This document shows positions 39,001 to 50,778 of a stretch of DNA of 64,000 nucleotides, piece by piece. The stretch lies in NCBI GenBank assembly GCA_030063045.1, contig JAQSEB010000002.1:2294001-2358000 (forward strand), read 5' to 3'. The notes below the pieces were generated by a model. It searched no databases and was not told the DNA's origin. It was given only the letters and a program-made list of their open reading frames with translations. Numbering within the stretch: the first letter of the stretch is position 1; each line of letters opens with the position of its first letter. Source of the stretch: Pratylenchus scribneri. Lineage: Eukaryota; Nematoda; Chromadorea; Rhabditida; Pratylenchidae. Made by a program: the position numbers and the translations under genes.

Positions 39001-42000
39001 TCGAGTTTAAATACCAATTTTTGTCAACCTCCACCTCCCTGGATAGTAATTTTATATAAAAATTAAAAAATATATTTAAACATAGATTAAAATCCATTCA
39101 TAACCTTTCGTAGGACATTCCCTTATCGCCGGCTCGTCCTCAAGTGAGTCGAATGTCAAGCGATGAAGAATCGGACGTGGAAATGGCCGATGAAAGTATC
39201 AAAAAGGATGAACAAGACGAAGAGGACCGTGAAGATTTGATTGCCAGCCCCGAGCCGGAGCCATTGAACTCGTCGCGCGAAGACTCGGTAATAATGGAGA
39301 ATGAGGACCAAAAATGGATTGGGAGGGAACGGACGAGGAGGACGAGACAAAGACGACCTACCCAAGGAAGAACTGCCTTATCCCCATTATTCTCTCAATT
39401 CAATGTTTAGAATTGAGGAGAGAGGAGCAAATAATATTTATTTGTTGATATTGTTGTTGTTGATTGATACTCTATTTATTTTCGCTTATATTTTTATTTT
39501 GAATAAAAATCATTGCAGCAAATTTGAATGTGGGAGGAGATTAAATATTTTGTGTCAAATCCGCAATTTGGACTAATTTATGTTTTTCTATAATCTTGAC
39601 GAAAACACCTATCTATTTGCATACGGCATTCATAAGCTAATGTGCATTTCAAAAATATAGAATTCACAAAAGTAATTCCTACTAAAATGTATACAAAAAA
39701 TGATATAAAAATTATATAAATAATCAGTTGATTATTTGTCATTTTGGTGATTAAAAAGTCCATTTTGCGTTTTTGACACATTTTATTTGAAATTTTTGCT
39801 GTAATGATTCACAAAAAGAGTCCCCAAATTAGGAAAATATCTAAAAAATTATTAAAAATCATTTTTTATATTAATTTTTCCTAATTTTTCAGACTGATAG
39901 CATCAAGGAAATTCCAATTGACAAAGTTCGAACATCGACGGAGGAAGATGATGAAGAAGAAGAAGATTTGGACATCCGCGATATTCAGCAGAAAGCACAA
40001 CAGCAAATTGAGGCACAAAAGGCGCAGAGTAAGCTGGGTAAAATTTGTGTTTATTTATAAATTAAATAAAATTTTAAAATAAAATTTTTATTAAATATAA
40101 AATAATTTTAATCGTTAATTAAATTCCATCAAATTTCAGTGCCTTCTTCCTCAACTTCTCTGCAAGAATTTTTGAAAAATAGTAGCCCACAAGTGCTTTC
40201 ATTGCTCAAAAATTTGAACACAACACTCGGCGGGTCGGATGTTACGGCTATGAAGGGGCAGGATGGAACAAAGCAGGAATTGGGCACAAAAAGGTGGGTT
40301 TTCTTTACTAAAAATTTGATAAATATTTTTGAAATTTTTATCAAAATTAATTAAGCAAATAATTTTAATTTAATTCAATTATTTTACAGTACTGAAACTC
40401 CAATGACATCTTCGCCTATTCCCGTGATTGGAACAATCGCCGCTGGAGCCATTCCATCGCCTTCCATTCCACCTCCGCCCACTCATCTCTATCCCCATCG
40501 ACCACCCGTGTCCGGCCAATTAGGATCCATCTCAATGGGAACACCGCCTCGTGGCCTTCCACCGCATATCCAACAAATGATGATCCGAGCATCACCGGGT
40601 GGTCCAATTCCGTTTCCTCCACCCAATTTTTCCACTCCGCCACCGCCAATTGGACAGAGGCCACCGTTCACCATGTCTGCCACTTCTGTCCAATTTCCAT
40701 TGGGCCAGAATGTGACACCGGGGCCTCCACAAACAGCGCAGAAAGGTGACAAAATGGAACAAAATAATCCAAAAACAGAAGATGAGGGCATCACAAAAAC
40801 AATTCTATGGAAACTTAGGGAAATTGACTGTAACTGAAAAATAAGATATTATTTATTTTTATCAAAAAAAAATTAGGAAAAAATGTATAGAAATTCCCTT
40901 TGAATTTATAAAATATCCATTTTATTTTCAGTTTCACCAATTCCACCAATTGGGCTAATGCAAATGCCCCAAATATCCAGCCAACAACCAAAAATGACGG
41001 CACAATCGCAAGATGAGACCAAGAACAAAGCGGAGGATTCCAATTCCACGACCGCCACCTCGACATCAACAATTACAAATTCATCAACAAGCAGTGTCCA
41101 ACAACAATCCACCAAAGGAGGAGCATCGCCCACATCGCCAGGGCCTCCCGGATTGGATGAAGGTGGTTCGCCACCGCCCGCGCCGGAACAATTGGCACAA
41201 GGCCAGCAACAAAGAGATGGCCAATCGCCGATGGTAATCCCAACAGCAGGCGATGCTCAAACAACGGGTCAACAACAACCGCAAATTTCGCCTCAAAATC
41301 TTTCAACTCCGCAACAACCGGTGATGAGCCTTCAGGAGGCAAGAAATGGTTAATATTTTATTTGCTTTTGGCAATTATTTCTGTATTTTTCAGTGGCCGG
41401 CGTTTGCAGCTATTTTATGCGTTTCAACAAATGCAATTTCGGTGACCAATGTAAATTTGCACACGACGAACAAACAATGACCAAGGGTGTTCAGATGGCG
41501 ATGAGTGGGGTGAGCATTGGAGGAGGCAGAGGTAGGCACAAATATTAGTAATAAAAAGGCAATTATAATTCAAATTAATTATAGGGGGAATGATACGCGG
41601 CAGTGGTCCCAGGGGCAGAGGAGGCAATTTTATGGGCAGTTCAGGCAGAAGCGGAAATGCATTCCGTTCGGCAGGCAATGATGGAGGAAACGGATCAGGC
41701 GGAGGTGGATTTGATGATCGGTGAGTGAGGGAAAAATAAAAGGAATTATTTATGCACATTTTTCCCAAAAAACACACATTTTTCCGGAAGAAAATTGAAA
41801 ACATTAAGCCTTAAATCACATAAACATAAAAGACATTTGAATAATATTAAATATAATTATTATAAAATAATTAATTTAAGACGTCAACGCCGAGGAGGCA
41901 ATTTTGGATCGGCGGGTGGTGGAGGCCGAGACCGGGACTATGACTTATCGCCAATTCGAGATGGAGGCGGCAATGTGGGAAAAGGAAGTGGTGGCGGCTT

Positions 42001-42960
42001 CCGGGATCGACGATTTCGCCAACAATCGCCTCGACGACGACGCGGAGGCTATTCAAGCCGATCGAGGTCCACTTGAATCCCATTTTTAAATTTTAAAATT
42101 AATTTTATATTTTTTTTACTATTTTATTTCAGGTCACGTGAGCGGTATAGTCGACGGCGGCGGACTCGTTCGCGTTCCAGGTCCCGGGAAAGGTCCGGTA
42201 GAGATCGTGGCGGAAATCGACGTCGAAGCCCTTCTACCTCCAAATCAAGTTCAAGGTGGGTTATTCTCTAAAAAATGTTTATTTTAATTCATATTTTATA
42301 TAATAAAAAATAAAAATCAATATTGCCTAATATAAAAATATTTTTTACTAATTTCATTCCGATATTTTTACAGCTCTGTCAGCACTTATTCGCGTTCACC
42401 AAGCCCAGTTCGCGACAGGAACAAAGAAGGTCGACTGCGAGTGGGACGCCAAAGTGGTACGGATAATAAACGAAGCAATGACGGAAGGATGGAGAGAAAC
42501 GATCCAAGAGAGGGGAAGAAATCATCGCCTACTCGTCAACAACGTCAATCAGCCAAATCTTCCTCTTCTTCATCCTCTTCAACACCAAATCCGGAAGAAG
42601 ACGAAAAGCAAGAACATCAGCAGCAGAAGGTGGAGGAGAATAGGCAAATTGGCGGAAATGACGAAGAACAATGCGTGAATACTGCTCAAGAAGAATTGCA
42701 AAAGGTGGGATATTGAAATGGAATACTGTAGCAAAAGTCCATTTATAATATTTTCATCATCCGAGTCATTTAGTTTTTTTTTTTTGAATCAAAATTGTGG
42801 GAGACAATGAATTTATTCATTATAATAATTATTTGGAATGGAATAGTAAGATGGTTTAAGCGGTATGGGTATTAGAAAATAAAATTTTAACCAAAAATAT
42901 TTTATATTTCTTCAGGGTCCAAGGGAGGCCGAGTCGGAAGAAGTGCAAATCATTGAATGA
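30027..42960 (+). CDS. PNUTS: PNUTS (PPP1R10) homologue, PP1 nuclear targeting subunit
   Basis: Nuclear scaffold that recruits protein phosphatase 1 to chromatin and RNA. Exons: 30027-30084, 30744-30841, 31559-32078, 32698-33277, 33392-33533, 33580-33658, 34434-34628, 34673-34945, 36480-36646, 36692-36853, 37220-37382, 37434-37756, 38188-38303, 38361-38622, 39114-39287, 39893-40037, 40140-40293, 40390-40745, 40932-41348, 41394-41531, 41585-41720, 41881-42066, 42133-42255, 42374-42704, 42916-42960; 1,780 aa, all phases consistent. A Gln/His-rich N-terminus and Glu-rich run precede a TFIIS N-terminal-like domain (about 420-560; WLKGAIKTMDL, NDTPKLIKDL, TKMVTKWKQS). The PP1-binding RVxF site is RVRF at 788-791, followed by FEIEEGERINV as in PNUTS. 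Pro-rich tracts lead to a CCCH finger C1466-x8-C-x5-C-x3-H1485, then RGG and RS-rich tails. The long Gln-rich N-terminus is unusual. Confidence 0.92.
31009..31451. mobile_element. MITE-like element, TACCGTAAA family, copy C
   Basis: It begins TACCGTAAAC at 31009 and ends GAATTTACGGTA at 31451, giving 443 bp inside a PNUTS intron (30842-31558). Interior blocks such as CTTCGAAGGTCTATGAAAAT and AAGCCAAAATAAGCA resemble the interior of the 8317 copy. Internal TAATAGAAG-type motifs recur, as if the element had partly duplicated itself. Confidence 0.75.
32132..32186 (+). terminator. Possible intronic stop and poly(A) signal in PNUTS
   Basis: If the donor at 32078 is not used, the frame reads on into the intron to TAG at 32132-32134, with AATAAA at 32181-32186, 47 nt later. 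This would yield a short Gln-rich protein without the TFIIS or PP1-binding parts. The signal could be fortuitous in AT-rich sequence. Confidence 0.35.
35215..35355. other. GC-rich island in a PNUTS intron, unidentified
   Basis: About 140 bp, distinctly richer in G+C than the surrounding intron, containing GGCAGTCCGGGGTGCC and GAGGTTGGGACCCC. It shows no open frame, tRNA fold or inverted ends that I could recognise. It may be a retroelement remnant. Confidence 0.4.
38033..38105 (+). tRNA. tRNA-Lys (anticodon CUU)
   Basis: A complete 73-nt cloverleaf. The acceptor stem GCCCGGT pairs with ATCGGGC (one G-T), the D arm is GCTC/GAGC, the anticodon stem CCAGA/TCTGG encloses CTCTTAA, and the T arm GCGGG/CCCGC encloses TTCGAGC. 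Anticodon CTT decodes AAG. A-box (TAGCTCAGTCGG) and B-box (GGTTCGAGCCC) promoters are intact. It lies in the PNUTS intron 37757-38187, same strand as the host gene, and contains no intron. Confidence 0.97.
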
Positions 42961-43225
42961 ATGGCCGAAGTCGATATCAACGAACTTGGGAATTATTATT
43001 TTACGGATTTATATTATTATTTTATTTGACAAATATCAATTTCCACAATTTCATTCAATTATATTTAGAAAATGTTATATTGCAATAGTTTTGTCTTATT
43101 TATCCGGATTTATTTAAATAACGATTCCACACATTATTATTTTGTAAAAATATTCACCATCAATAAGAATATTTTTTATAAAATTCCATCCGATTATTCT
43201 TAAATTTGGCGACATTCAATTCAAA

Positions 43226-43231
43226 AATAAA
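43226..43231 (+). terminator. Candidate poly(A) signal for PNUTS
   Basis: AATAAA about 265 nt after the PNUTS stop codon and before the repeat array. Closer imperfect variants may be used instead. Confidence 0.45.
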
Positions 43232-43384
43232 TATTTTACCCTCTATATTTTCTTTTCAAACGAACAATCATAAATTTATTTATATTTTTTTGATAAAATT
43301 GAAAAATTAATTTGTATTTAGAAGGACCATGGACCATCAAAAAATACAATGAATTTATCCATTGATTTTAGTTTTTAGGTAGAA

Positions 43385-45970
43385 AAACAAAACATAAAAA
43401 AATATTTTAAAATCAAGTACAAAACATTAAAAAAAACCAGAATAATAAAACATTTACAAATCAGAACAACAAAACATTTAAAAATCAGAAAAAAAAACAT
43501 TTAAAATCAGAGCAACAAAACATTTAAAAGTCAGAACAACAAAACATTTAAAAATCAGAACAACAAAACATTTAAAATCAGAACAACAAAACATTTAAAA
43601 TCAGAACAACAAAACATTTAAAAATCAGAACAACAAATCATTTAAAAATCAGAACAACAAAACATTTAAAATCAGAACAACAAAACATTTAAAATCAGAA
43701 CAACAAAACATTTAAAAATCAGAACAACAAAACATTTAAAAATCAGAACAAAAACATTTAAAAATCAGAACAACAAAACATTTAAAAATCAGAACAACAA
43801 AACATTTAAAAATCAGAACAACAAAACATTTAAAAATCAGAACAACAAAACATTTAAAAATCAGAACAACAAAACATTAAAAATCAGAACAACAAAACAT
43901 TTTAAAAATCAGAACAACAAAACATTTAAAAGTCAGAATAACAAAACATTTAAAAATCAGAACAAAAACATTTAAAAATCAGAACAAAAAACATTTAAAA
44001 TCAGAACAACAAAACATTTAAAATCAGAACAACAAAATATTTAAAATCAGAACAACAAAACATTTAAAAATCAGAAAAAAAACATTTAAAAATCAGAACA
44101 ACAAAACATTTAAAAATCAGAACAACAAAACATTTAAAAATCAGAACAAAAAACATTTAAAAATCAGAACAACAAAACATTTAAAAATCAGAAAAAAAAC
44201 ATTTAAAATCAGAACAACAAAACATTTAAAAGTCAGAACAACAAAACATTTAAAAATCAGGACAACAAAACATTTAAAAATCAGAGAAACAAAACATTTA
44301 AAAATCAGAACAATAAAACATTTAAAAATCAGAAAAAAAACATTTAAAAGTCAGAACAACAAAACATTTAAAAATCAGAACAACAAAACATTTAAAAGTC
44401 AGAACAACAAAACATTTAAAAATCAGAACAACAAAACATTTAAAAACATTTAAAAATCAGAACAAAAACATTTAAAAATCAGAACAACAAAACTTAAAAA
44501 TCAGAACAACAAAACATTTAAAAATCAGAACAAAAACATTTAAAAATCAGAACAACAAAACATTTAAAAATCAGAACAACAAAACATTTAAAAATCAGAA
44601 CAACAAAACATTTAAAAACATTTAAAAATCAGAACAAAAACATTTAAAAATCAGAACAACAAAACATTTAAAAATCAGAACAACAAAACATTTAAAAATC
44701 AGAACAACAAAACATTTAAAAGTCAGAACAACAAAACATTTAAAAGTCAGAACAACAAAACATTTGAAAATCAGAACAACAAAACATTTAAAAACATTTA
44801 AAAATCAGAACAAAAACATTTAAAAATCAGAACAAAAAACATTTAAAATCAGAACAACAAAACATTTAAAATCAGAACAACAAAATATTTAAAATCAGAA
44901 CAACAAAACATTTAAAAATCAGAAAAAAAAACATTTAAAAATCAGAACAACAAAACATTTAAAAATCAGAACAACAAAACATTTAAAAATCAGAACAACA
45001 AAACATTTAAAAATCAGAACAACAAAACATTTAAAAATCAGAACAACAAAACATTTAAAAATCAGAACAACAAAACATTTACAAATCAGAACAACAAAAC
45101 ATTTAAAAATCAGAACAACAAAACATTTAAAAGTCAGAACAACAAAACATTTAAAAATCAGAACAACAAAACATTTAAAAACATTTAAAAATCAGAACAA
45201 AAACATTTAAAAATCAGAACAACAAAACTTAAAAATCAGAACAACAAAACATTTAAAAATCAGAACAACAAAACATTTAAAAACATTTAAAAATCAGAAC
45301 AAAAACATTTAAAAACATTTAAAAATCAGAACAAAAACATTTAAAAATCAGAACAACAAAACATTTAAAAATCAGAACAACAAAACATTTAAAAATCAGA
45401 ACAACAAAACATTTAAAAGTCAGAACAACAAAACATTTAAAAGTCAGAACAACAAAACATTTGAAAATCAGAACAACAAAACATTTAAAAACATTTAAAA
45501 ATCAGAACAAAAACATTTAAAAATCAGAACAAAAAACATTTAAAATCAGAACAACAAAACATTTAAAATCAGAACAACAAAATATTTAAAATCAGAACAA
45601 CAAAACATTTAAAAATCAGAAAAAAAAACATTTAAAAATCAGAACAACAAAACATTTAAAAATCAGAACAACAAAACATTTAAAAATCAGAACAACAAAA
45701 CATTTAAAAATCAGAACAACAAAACATTTAAAAATCAGAACAACAAAACATTTAAAAATCAGAACAACAAAACATTTACAAATCAGAACAACAAAACATT
45801 TAAAAATCAGAACAACAAAACATTTAAAAGTCAGAACAACAAAACATTTAAAAATCAGAACAACAAACATTTAAAATCAGAACAACAAAACATTTAAAAA
45901 TCAGAACAACAAAACATTTAAAAGTCAGAACAACAAAACATTTAAAAATCAGAGAAACAAAACATTTAAA
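43385..45970 (+). repeat. 24-bp minisatellite, family 2, intergenic
   Basis: More than 100 units with core AACATTTAAAAATCAGAAC. Rare variants are duplicated at a fixed spacing: CATTTGAAAATCAG at 44761 and 45458, and CATTTACAAATCAG at 45076 and 45773, both 697 bp apart. This shows a duplicated block of about 29 units. It lies between the convergent ends of PNUTS and the mucin-like gene. Confidence 0.97.
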
Positions 45971-46084
45971 ATCAAAATTTAAATAGTATTACATCACTCA
46001 AAAAATTAAAGCAAAAAATTCTTCAAGAACACACTCTATAAAATGAAATCAAAGATTTTCTTCAATTGTTAGCCAAATGATCTA

Positions 46085-46090
46085 TTTATT
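46085..46090 (-). terminator. Poly(A) signal for the mucin-like gene
   Basis: AATAAA on the minus strand about 52 nt beyond the stop codon of the Thr/Pro-rich secreted protein. Confidence 0.6.
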
Positions 46091-46141
46091 AATAAATTAA
46101 ATAGGTTCCCAAAATAATATTCACAAAATTAATTTAATCAA

Positions 46142-48739
46142 TTACTTCTTCTCATCATTCCATCCACCCATTTCTATTATTGTGCCGGGAGGATATGGTG
46201 TTTGTCCATTAAAGAATTCAATCCGATTCGGTTGGAATGACCATTTTGTGGGCTCTGGCATTGTGGTTGTCATCGTTGATGTGGGAATTGTTGTAATTGT
46301 GGTCGTAGTTGTTGGCTCCGGCGTTGATGGGGTGGTTGTATTCGGTGTTGATGGGGTGGTTGTATTCGGTGTTGATGGGGTGGTTGTATTCGGTGTTGAT
46401 AGGGTGGTGGTATTCGGTGTTGATGGGGTGGTTGGCTCCGGCGTTGATGTGGTTGTTGGCTCCGGCGTTGATGTGGTGGTAGGCTCCGGCGTTGTTGATG
46501 TGGTTGTTGGCTTCGGTGTTGAAGTGGTCACTATGAGGAAAATAAATATGATTTGATCAATGCCCTCTGGGTCATACCAATTTCTTTTGGATTCAGACAA
46601 TCTTCCAATTTTTGTGGGTTTTTCACATCATCCTTGTGCACCATCAGTTTAAATGTGGAATTTATTGCCTATAAATATATTAAAACTGTAGTTTGTATAT
46701 CTTTCGATTGATAATTTTATATTTCAAAAATTGACATTGAAATTTATGGCCTCAATAAGTCTTTCCATTTCCAGAGTAAATAAATTTTCCATTTCCATTT
46801 GGCATAATAAATATTAAATTAAATTCACCAAATATAATCCTGTAGCCTTCAAATTGCATTTTGCTTTAATATTAACAGGAAGTGGCTGTACATATCCCAT
46901 CGACAGAATGGCTTTGTTTTTAGAAGCTGAGAATTTATCGGGAATTGTTTTTGGTTGCCAGAATTCATCCCGAAAAACAGCTGAACATTCGAATGGATTC
47001 TTAAATTCTTTTTTCGTTGATATTCCTTTTCCAATTCTCCTGCAACTTGGCACAAATTTTTGAATTTTCCTTAAAAATAAATTATGAATTGGACATTGGA
47101 GATCAAATATTCTTTTAATTCTAAATATTATCCACTAGTTTTTTTAACTTAACAATCCAAATGGAATTTGCCTAAAGGAATGTTTTATATGTCCGTGAAC
47201 CGTGACAACTTAAGGACATAAAATCATTCATTCCCTTGCAATGGAAGTTATATATTTATATGTTGCGGCCTAAAACGGGGAATCGTCCATTCCTGTTAAT
47301 AGAGGGGCATCTGGGCCATCCCAAATCGGAAATCTCGGCTTCTAGGCGTCTTACAGATTCGAGAGTAGGCTCATTCGACTCGGAATGGTCGATTTACTAT
47401 AAGAAATTTCGGTTTCAAATGTTTTGAACTTTACCTATAGATTTCTAGCCCCTAGCCCTAATACTAGTCCCTAAATTGGTCTGTTAAATTTCATATTGTA
47501 AAATCGACTACGAAGAGTCGATTGAGCCTACTCTCGAGTCGAAACGATGTCTAGAAGCCGAGATTCCCGATTGGGATGGCCAGATGCCTATACAATCTTG
47601 GGAATAGACAATTCCCGGAATTGTATGTAAAACACGGTAGTAGTCTTCCATTTTCTTTCTATGCCCAAACAATACGAACTCGCTTTTCAAATCTTCGATA
47701 TTATCGTCCTGAAAACAATCGATTTCCAAATTTGTATTATCGGAAAATAAGGAGCCCTTCCAAATTTCATTAAAATGCTTCAAATTTTTATCCACGAGAA
47801 ATTGCAATGGAAACAATGTCGGCTTCAAATTCACACCTGATCCAATTTCCCTAAATTTTGGGGCAAATTTAAAAGTATAAATGAGGAAAATGAGAGTATT
47901 ATACTATACATGCTATTTTTTCTCCCCAAAAACTTTTTCTCTCTTTTTTATCCCCAATAAACCAAAAATTGAAATTTTTGATTTTTTTTTATAAATTCAT
48001 AAAAGTATAGAATTTAAGCTTCAAAAGATGAAATTGTTATCTTATAAATTTCTTTTGGCATTACAAACTAAAATCTTCAACTTAGGCCTAAACTTACCCT
48101 AAACCTAACCCTTAGCCCCTACCATACTCTAATAGCTTAGCTCCTAATTCGGAAAACCATGTCCGAGACATGAACATTAAACTTATTAGCCCAAAACATA
48201 TTTCGAATAAAATTTTTTGCGCATTGGAACATGTGAAATGAGTTGAATTCACATTCATTTTTATGGTTTTATAAAAAAATTTTCACTTTAATAAGATTTA
48301 TTTGGGCTTTGGAGTAAAAAGGTTTTTGGGGGTGGGAAGGAGAAAAAGGTGTCACTTCTATTCTTGCTTCTTTGTAAACCAAATTCTCATTAAAATTTAT
48401 TTTGAATTATGCAGGTTCTTCCCATAGAATTCCGCTAAATAATTTCATGAAAATTGAATAAATTTACAATAATAAATCCTTGTTATCATTCCCAACAAAT
48501 TGAATATCCCATTGATTATTTTTTTGAAATGTGAATTGTGTTTCTTCTGTGGCACAAAACCATCCATCCAAATCTTTAGCCGTATATTTTTCCGCAATAT
48601 GGTCCAAATGCTTTTTTGGCCATTCCGTCACTTTACCCTTTTTATTTTCCCGCCAATTTGGTAAAGTGTCATGGCTAAAATATTTGCCATAAACAAGCAA
48701 AAAATCGGCCAAAAAGATGAAGCCAATTAATTTTATCAT
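46142..48739 (-). CDS. Predicted secreted protein with mucin-like Thr/Pro tail
   Basis: Family not recognised. Exons: 48739-48468, 47850 to about 47512, 47069-46829, 46668-46578, 46530-46142; about 443 aa. It begins with a probable signal peptide (MIKLIGFIFLADFLLVYG). A roughly 300-residue region with scattered Cys follows, then about 70 residues of STPEPTTT and STPNTTTP repeats likely to be O-glycosylated, and a short C-terminus ending GGWNDEKK. Exon 1 to 2 (TT/G) and exons 3 to 5 agree in phase. The 3' end of exon 2 is uncertain: the only good phase-2 donor lies inside a foldback repeat (47308-47592), so part of exon 2 may be repeat-derived. An extracellular or cuticle-surface role is inference. 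Confidence 0.65.
47308..47592. mobile_element. Foldback repeat overlapping the mucin-like gene
   Basis: Two arms of about 95 bp (47308-47405 and 47495-47592) are inverted copies at roughly 80% or better. Both contain ATCTCGGCTTCTAG and CGAGAGTAGGCTCA in opposite orientation. The roughly 90-bp spacer has CCTA-rich text. The right arm would be read as exon 2 sequence of the neighbouring gene if the donor at 47511 is used. Confidence 0.75.
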
Positions 48740-49305
48740 TTGATGGAAATAGAAGAAAATTTTTGGTTAAATTTGTTGGATTTTTTGATAAAATGACTTT
48801 ACTTTTTCATTTTTCACCTTTATTATAAATGGTAAAAATTTATTCGACCAACGACTATGATTTTGCCAACACGATTTAGGAGATAGATTTTCCCCTGGAA
48901 TAAATTGTTCCAATTTAGTGAATAATCACCGAAAAATTGAATTTTTTTAGAGGAATTTTTAATTTGAAATGAAATTTGTATGCTTTTTCGATATTATATG
49001 TATATGATACATAGAGGCAATGAAAACAATATTCATTTTATGTTTTATCTCATAAAGAAATTAAAAATGTAAAAAACAAATAAGGAAATAAGCTGAAAAT
49101 GTACGAAAATGGAAACAGAGTTATCAAATTCTGAAAAAGAAAATTCTTTTAAAAGATAATTAATTAAAAAAAGAGAATACGGTTTTTTGTTTAAAAAAAT
49201 ATATCATATATTTCCTTAACACATTATATTTATTTTGGTCAATGGAAATGGCACAACAATTGTGATGGATATCGGGGGTCTATGATTTTAAAGCCTTTAC
49301 TAAGT
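48740..49305. other. 5' flank of the mucin-like gene, no gene seen
   Basis: AT-rich, with many stop codons in all frames. Presumed promoter region; no specific element identified. Confidence 0.5.
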
Positions 49306-50458
49306 TTTAATTCCGCCTGTTTGATAAGTTTTAATTCCACCTGTTTTGTTAGAATAATTCCGCCTGTTTGACTAAGCCGCCTGGTTGACAAAGTTTTAAT
49401 AATTCCGCCTGTTTAGTTAGAATAATTCCGCCTGTTTAGTTAGAATAATTCCCCCTGTTTGACTAAGTTTTAATTCCGCCTAGTTTAGTTAGAATAATTC
49501 CGCCTGTTTAGTTAGAATAATTCCGCCTGTTTAGTTAGAATAATTCCGCCTGTTTAGTTAGAATAATTCCCCCTGTTTGACTAAGTTTTAATTCCGCCTG
49601 TTTGACTAAGTTTTAATAATTCCCCCTGTTTGACTAAGTTTTAATTCCGCCTAGTTTAGTTAGAATAATTCCGCCTGTTTGACTAAGTTTTAATAATTCC
49701 GCCTGGTTGACTAAGTTTTAATTCCGCCTGCTTAGTTAGAATAATTCCGCCTGTTTAGTTAGAATAATTCCGCCTGTTTAGTTAGAATAATTCCCCCTGT
49801 TTGACTAAGTTTTAATTCCGCCTAGTTTAGTTAGAATAATTCCGCCTGTTTAGTTAGAATAATTCCGCCTGTTTAGTTAGAATAATTCCCCCTGTTTGAC
49901 TAAGTTTTAATTCCGCCTGTTTGACTAAGTTTTAATAATTCCCCCTGTTTGACTAAGTTTTAATTCCGCCTAGTTTAGTTAGAATAATTCCGCCTGTTTG
50001 ACTAAGTTTTAATAATTCCGCCTGGTTGACTAAGTTTTAATAATTCCGCCTGGTTGACTAAGTTTTAATAATTCCGCCTGGTTGACTAAGTTTTAATAAT
50101 TCCGCCTGGTTGACTAAGTTTTAATAATTCCGCCTGGTTGACTAAGTTTTAATAATTCCGCCTGGTTGACTAAGTTTTAATAATTCCGCCTGGTTGACTA
50201 AGTTTTAATAATTCCGCCTGGTTGACTAAGTTTTAATAATTCCGCCTGGTTGACTAAGTTTTAATAATTCCGCCTGGTTGACTAAGTTTTAATAATTCCG
50301 CCTGTTTAGTTAGAATAATTCCGCCTGTTTAGTTAGAATAATTCCGCCTGGTTGACTAAGTTTTAATAATTCCGCCTGGTTGACTAAGTTTTAATAATTC
50401 CGCCTGGCTGACTAAGTTTTAATAATTCCGCCTGTTTAGTTAGAATAATTCCGCCTAA
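49306..50458 (-). repeat. Minisatellite, family 1 inverted, intergenic
   Basis: Repeats of TTAGAATAATTCCGCC with spacers CTGTTTAGTTAG, CTGTTTGACTAAG or CTGGTTGACTAAG. This is the reverse complement of the 2.3-kb family. The central part (about 49990-50290) is a homogeneous run of CTGGTTGACTAAGTTTTAAT units of about 28 bp. The left part alternates unit types in repeated blocks, including CCCCCTG variants. It lies between two secretory-type genes. Confidence 0.96.
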
Positions 50459-50778
50459 TTTGATTTTCAATTGTGTTGTAGATGCCCTACTATTATATAT
50501 TTTTTCAACTCATCAAAAAATAGAATGGCGAATTGCAATGAAGTTTTTTCGTTTGTGAATTCACAATGAATTTGGTATAAAAATGAAATTAGAGATGGTA
50601 AAAGGCGCAAATGGGATTAGTCAATTTATAATTTGGAATAAATTTGTTTGGAAATAAATGAATTCAATCAATCTTTCTTTCACAAATGCATCCGAAACAT
50701 CTCCTTCTAGCCCTCTTCATTTTTGATCTTTCTTCTTCACCAATAAATCATATTCTTTTGGCTAAAAATTGGACAAAT
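50459..50778. other. 3' flank of the 684-aa secreted-protein gene
   Basis: AT-rich sequence between the family 1 array and the stop codon. I could not single out a clear minus-strand AATAAA. Confidence 0.4.

Noticed and set aside
45616..45870. Repetitive Phe/Val/Leu-rich reading frame
   Set aside because: Translation of the family 2 array; the frame breaks wherever unit length changes.
46182..46556. Plus-strand Val/Gly-rich frame
   Set aside because: Complement of the Thr/Pro repeat of the mucin-like gene.
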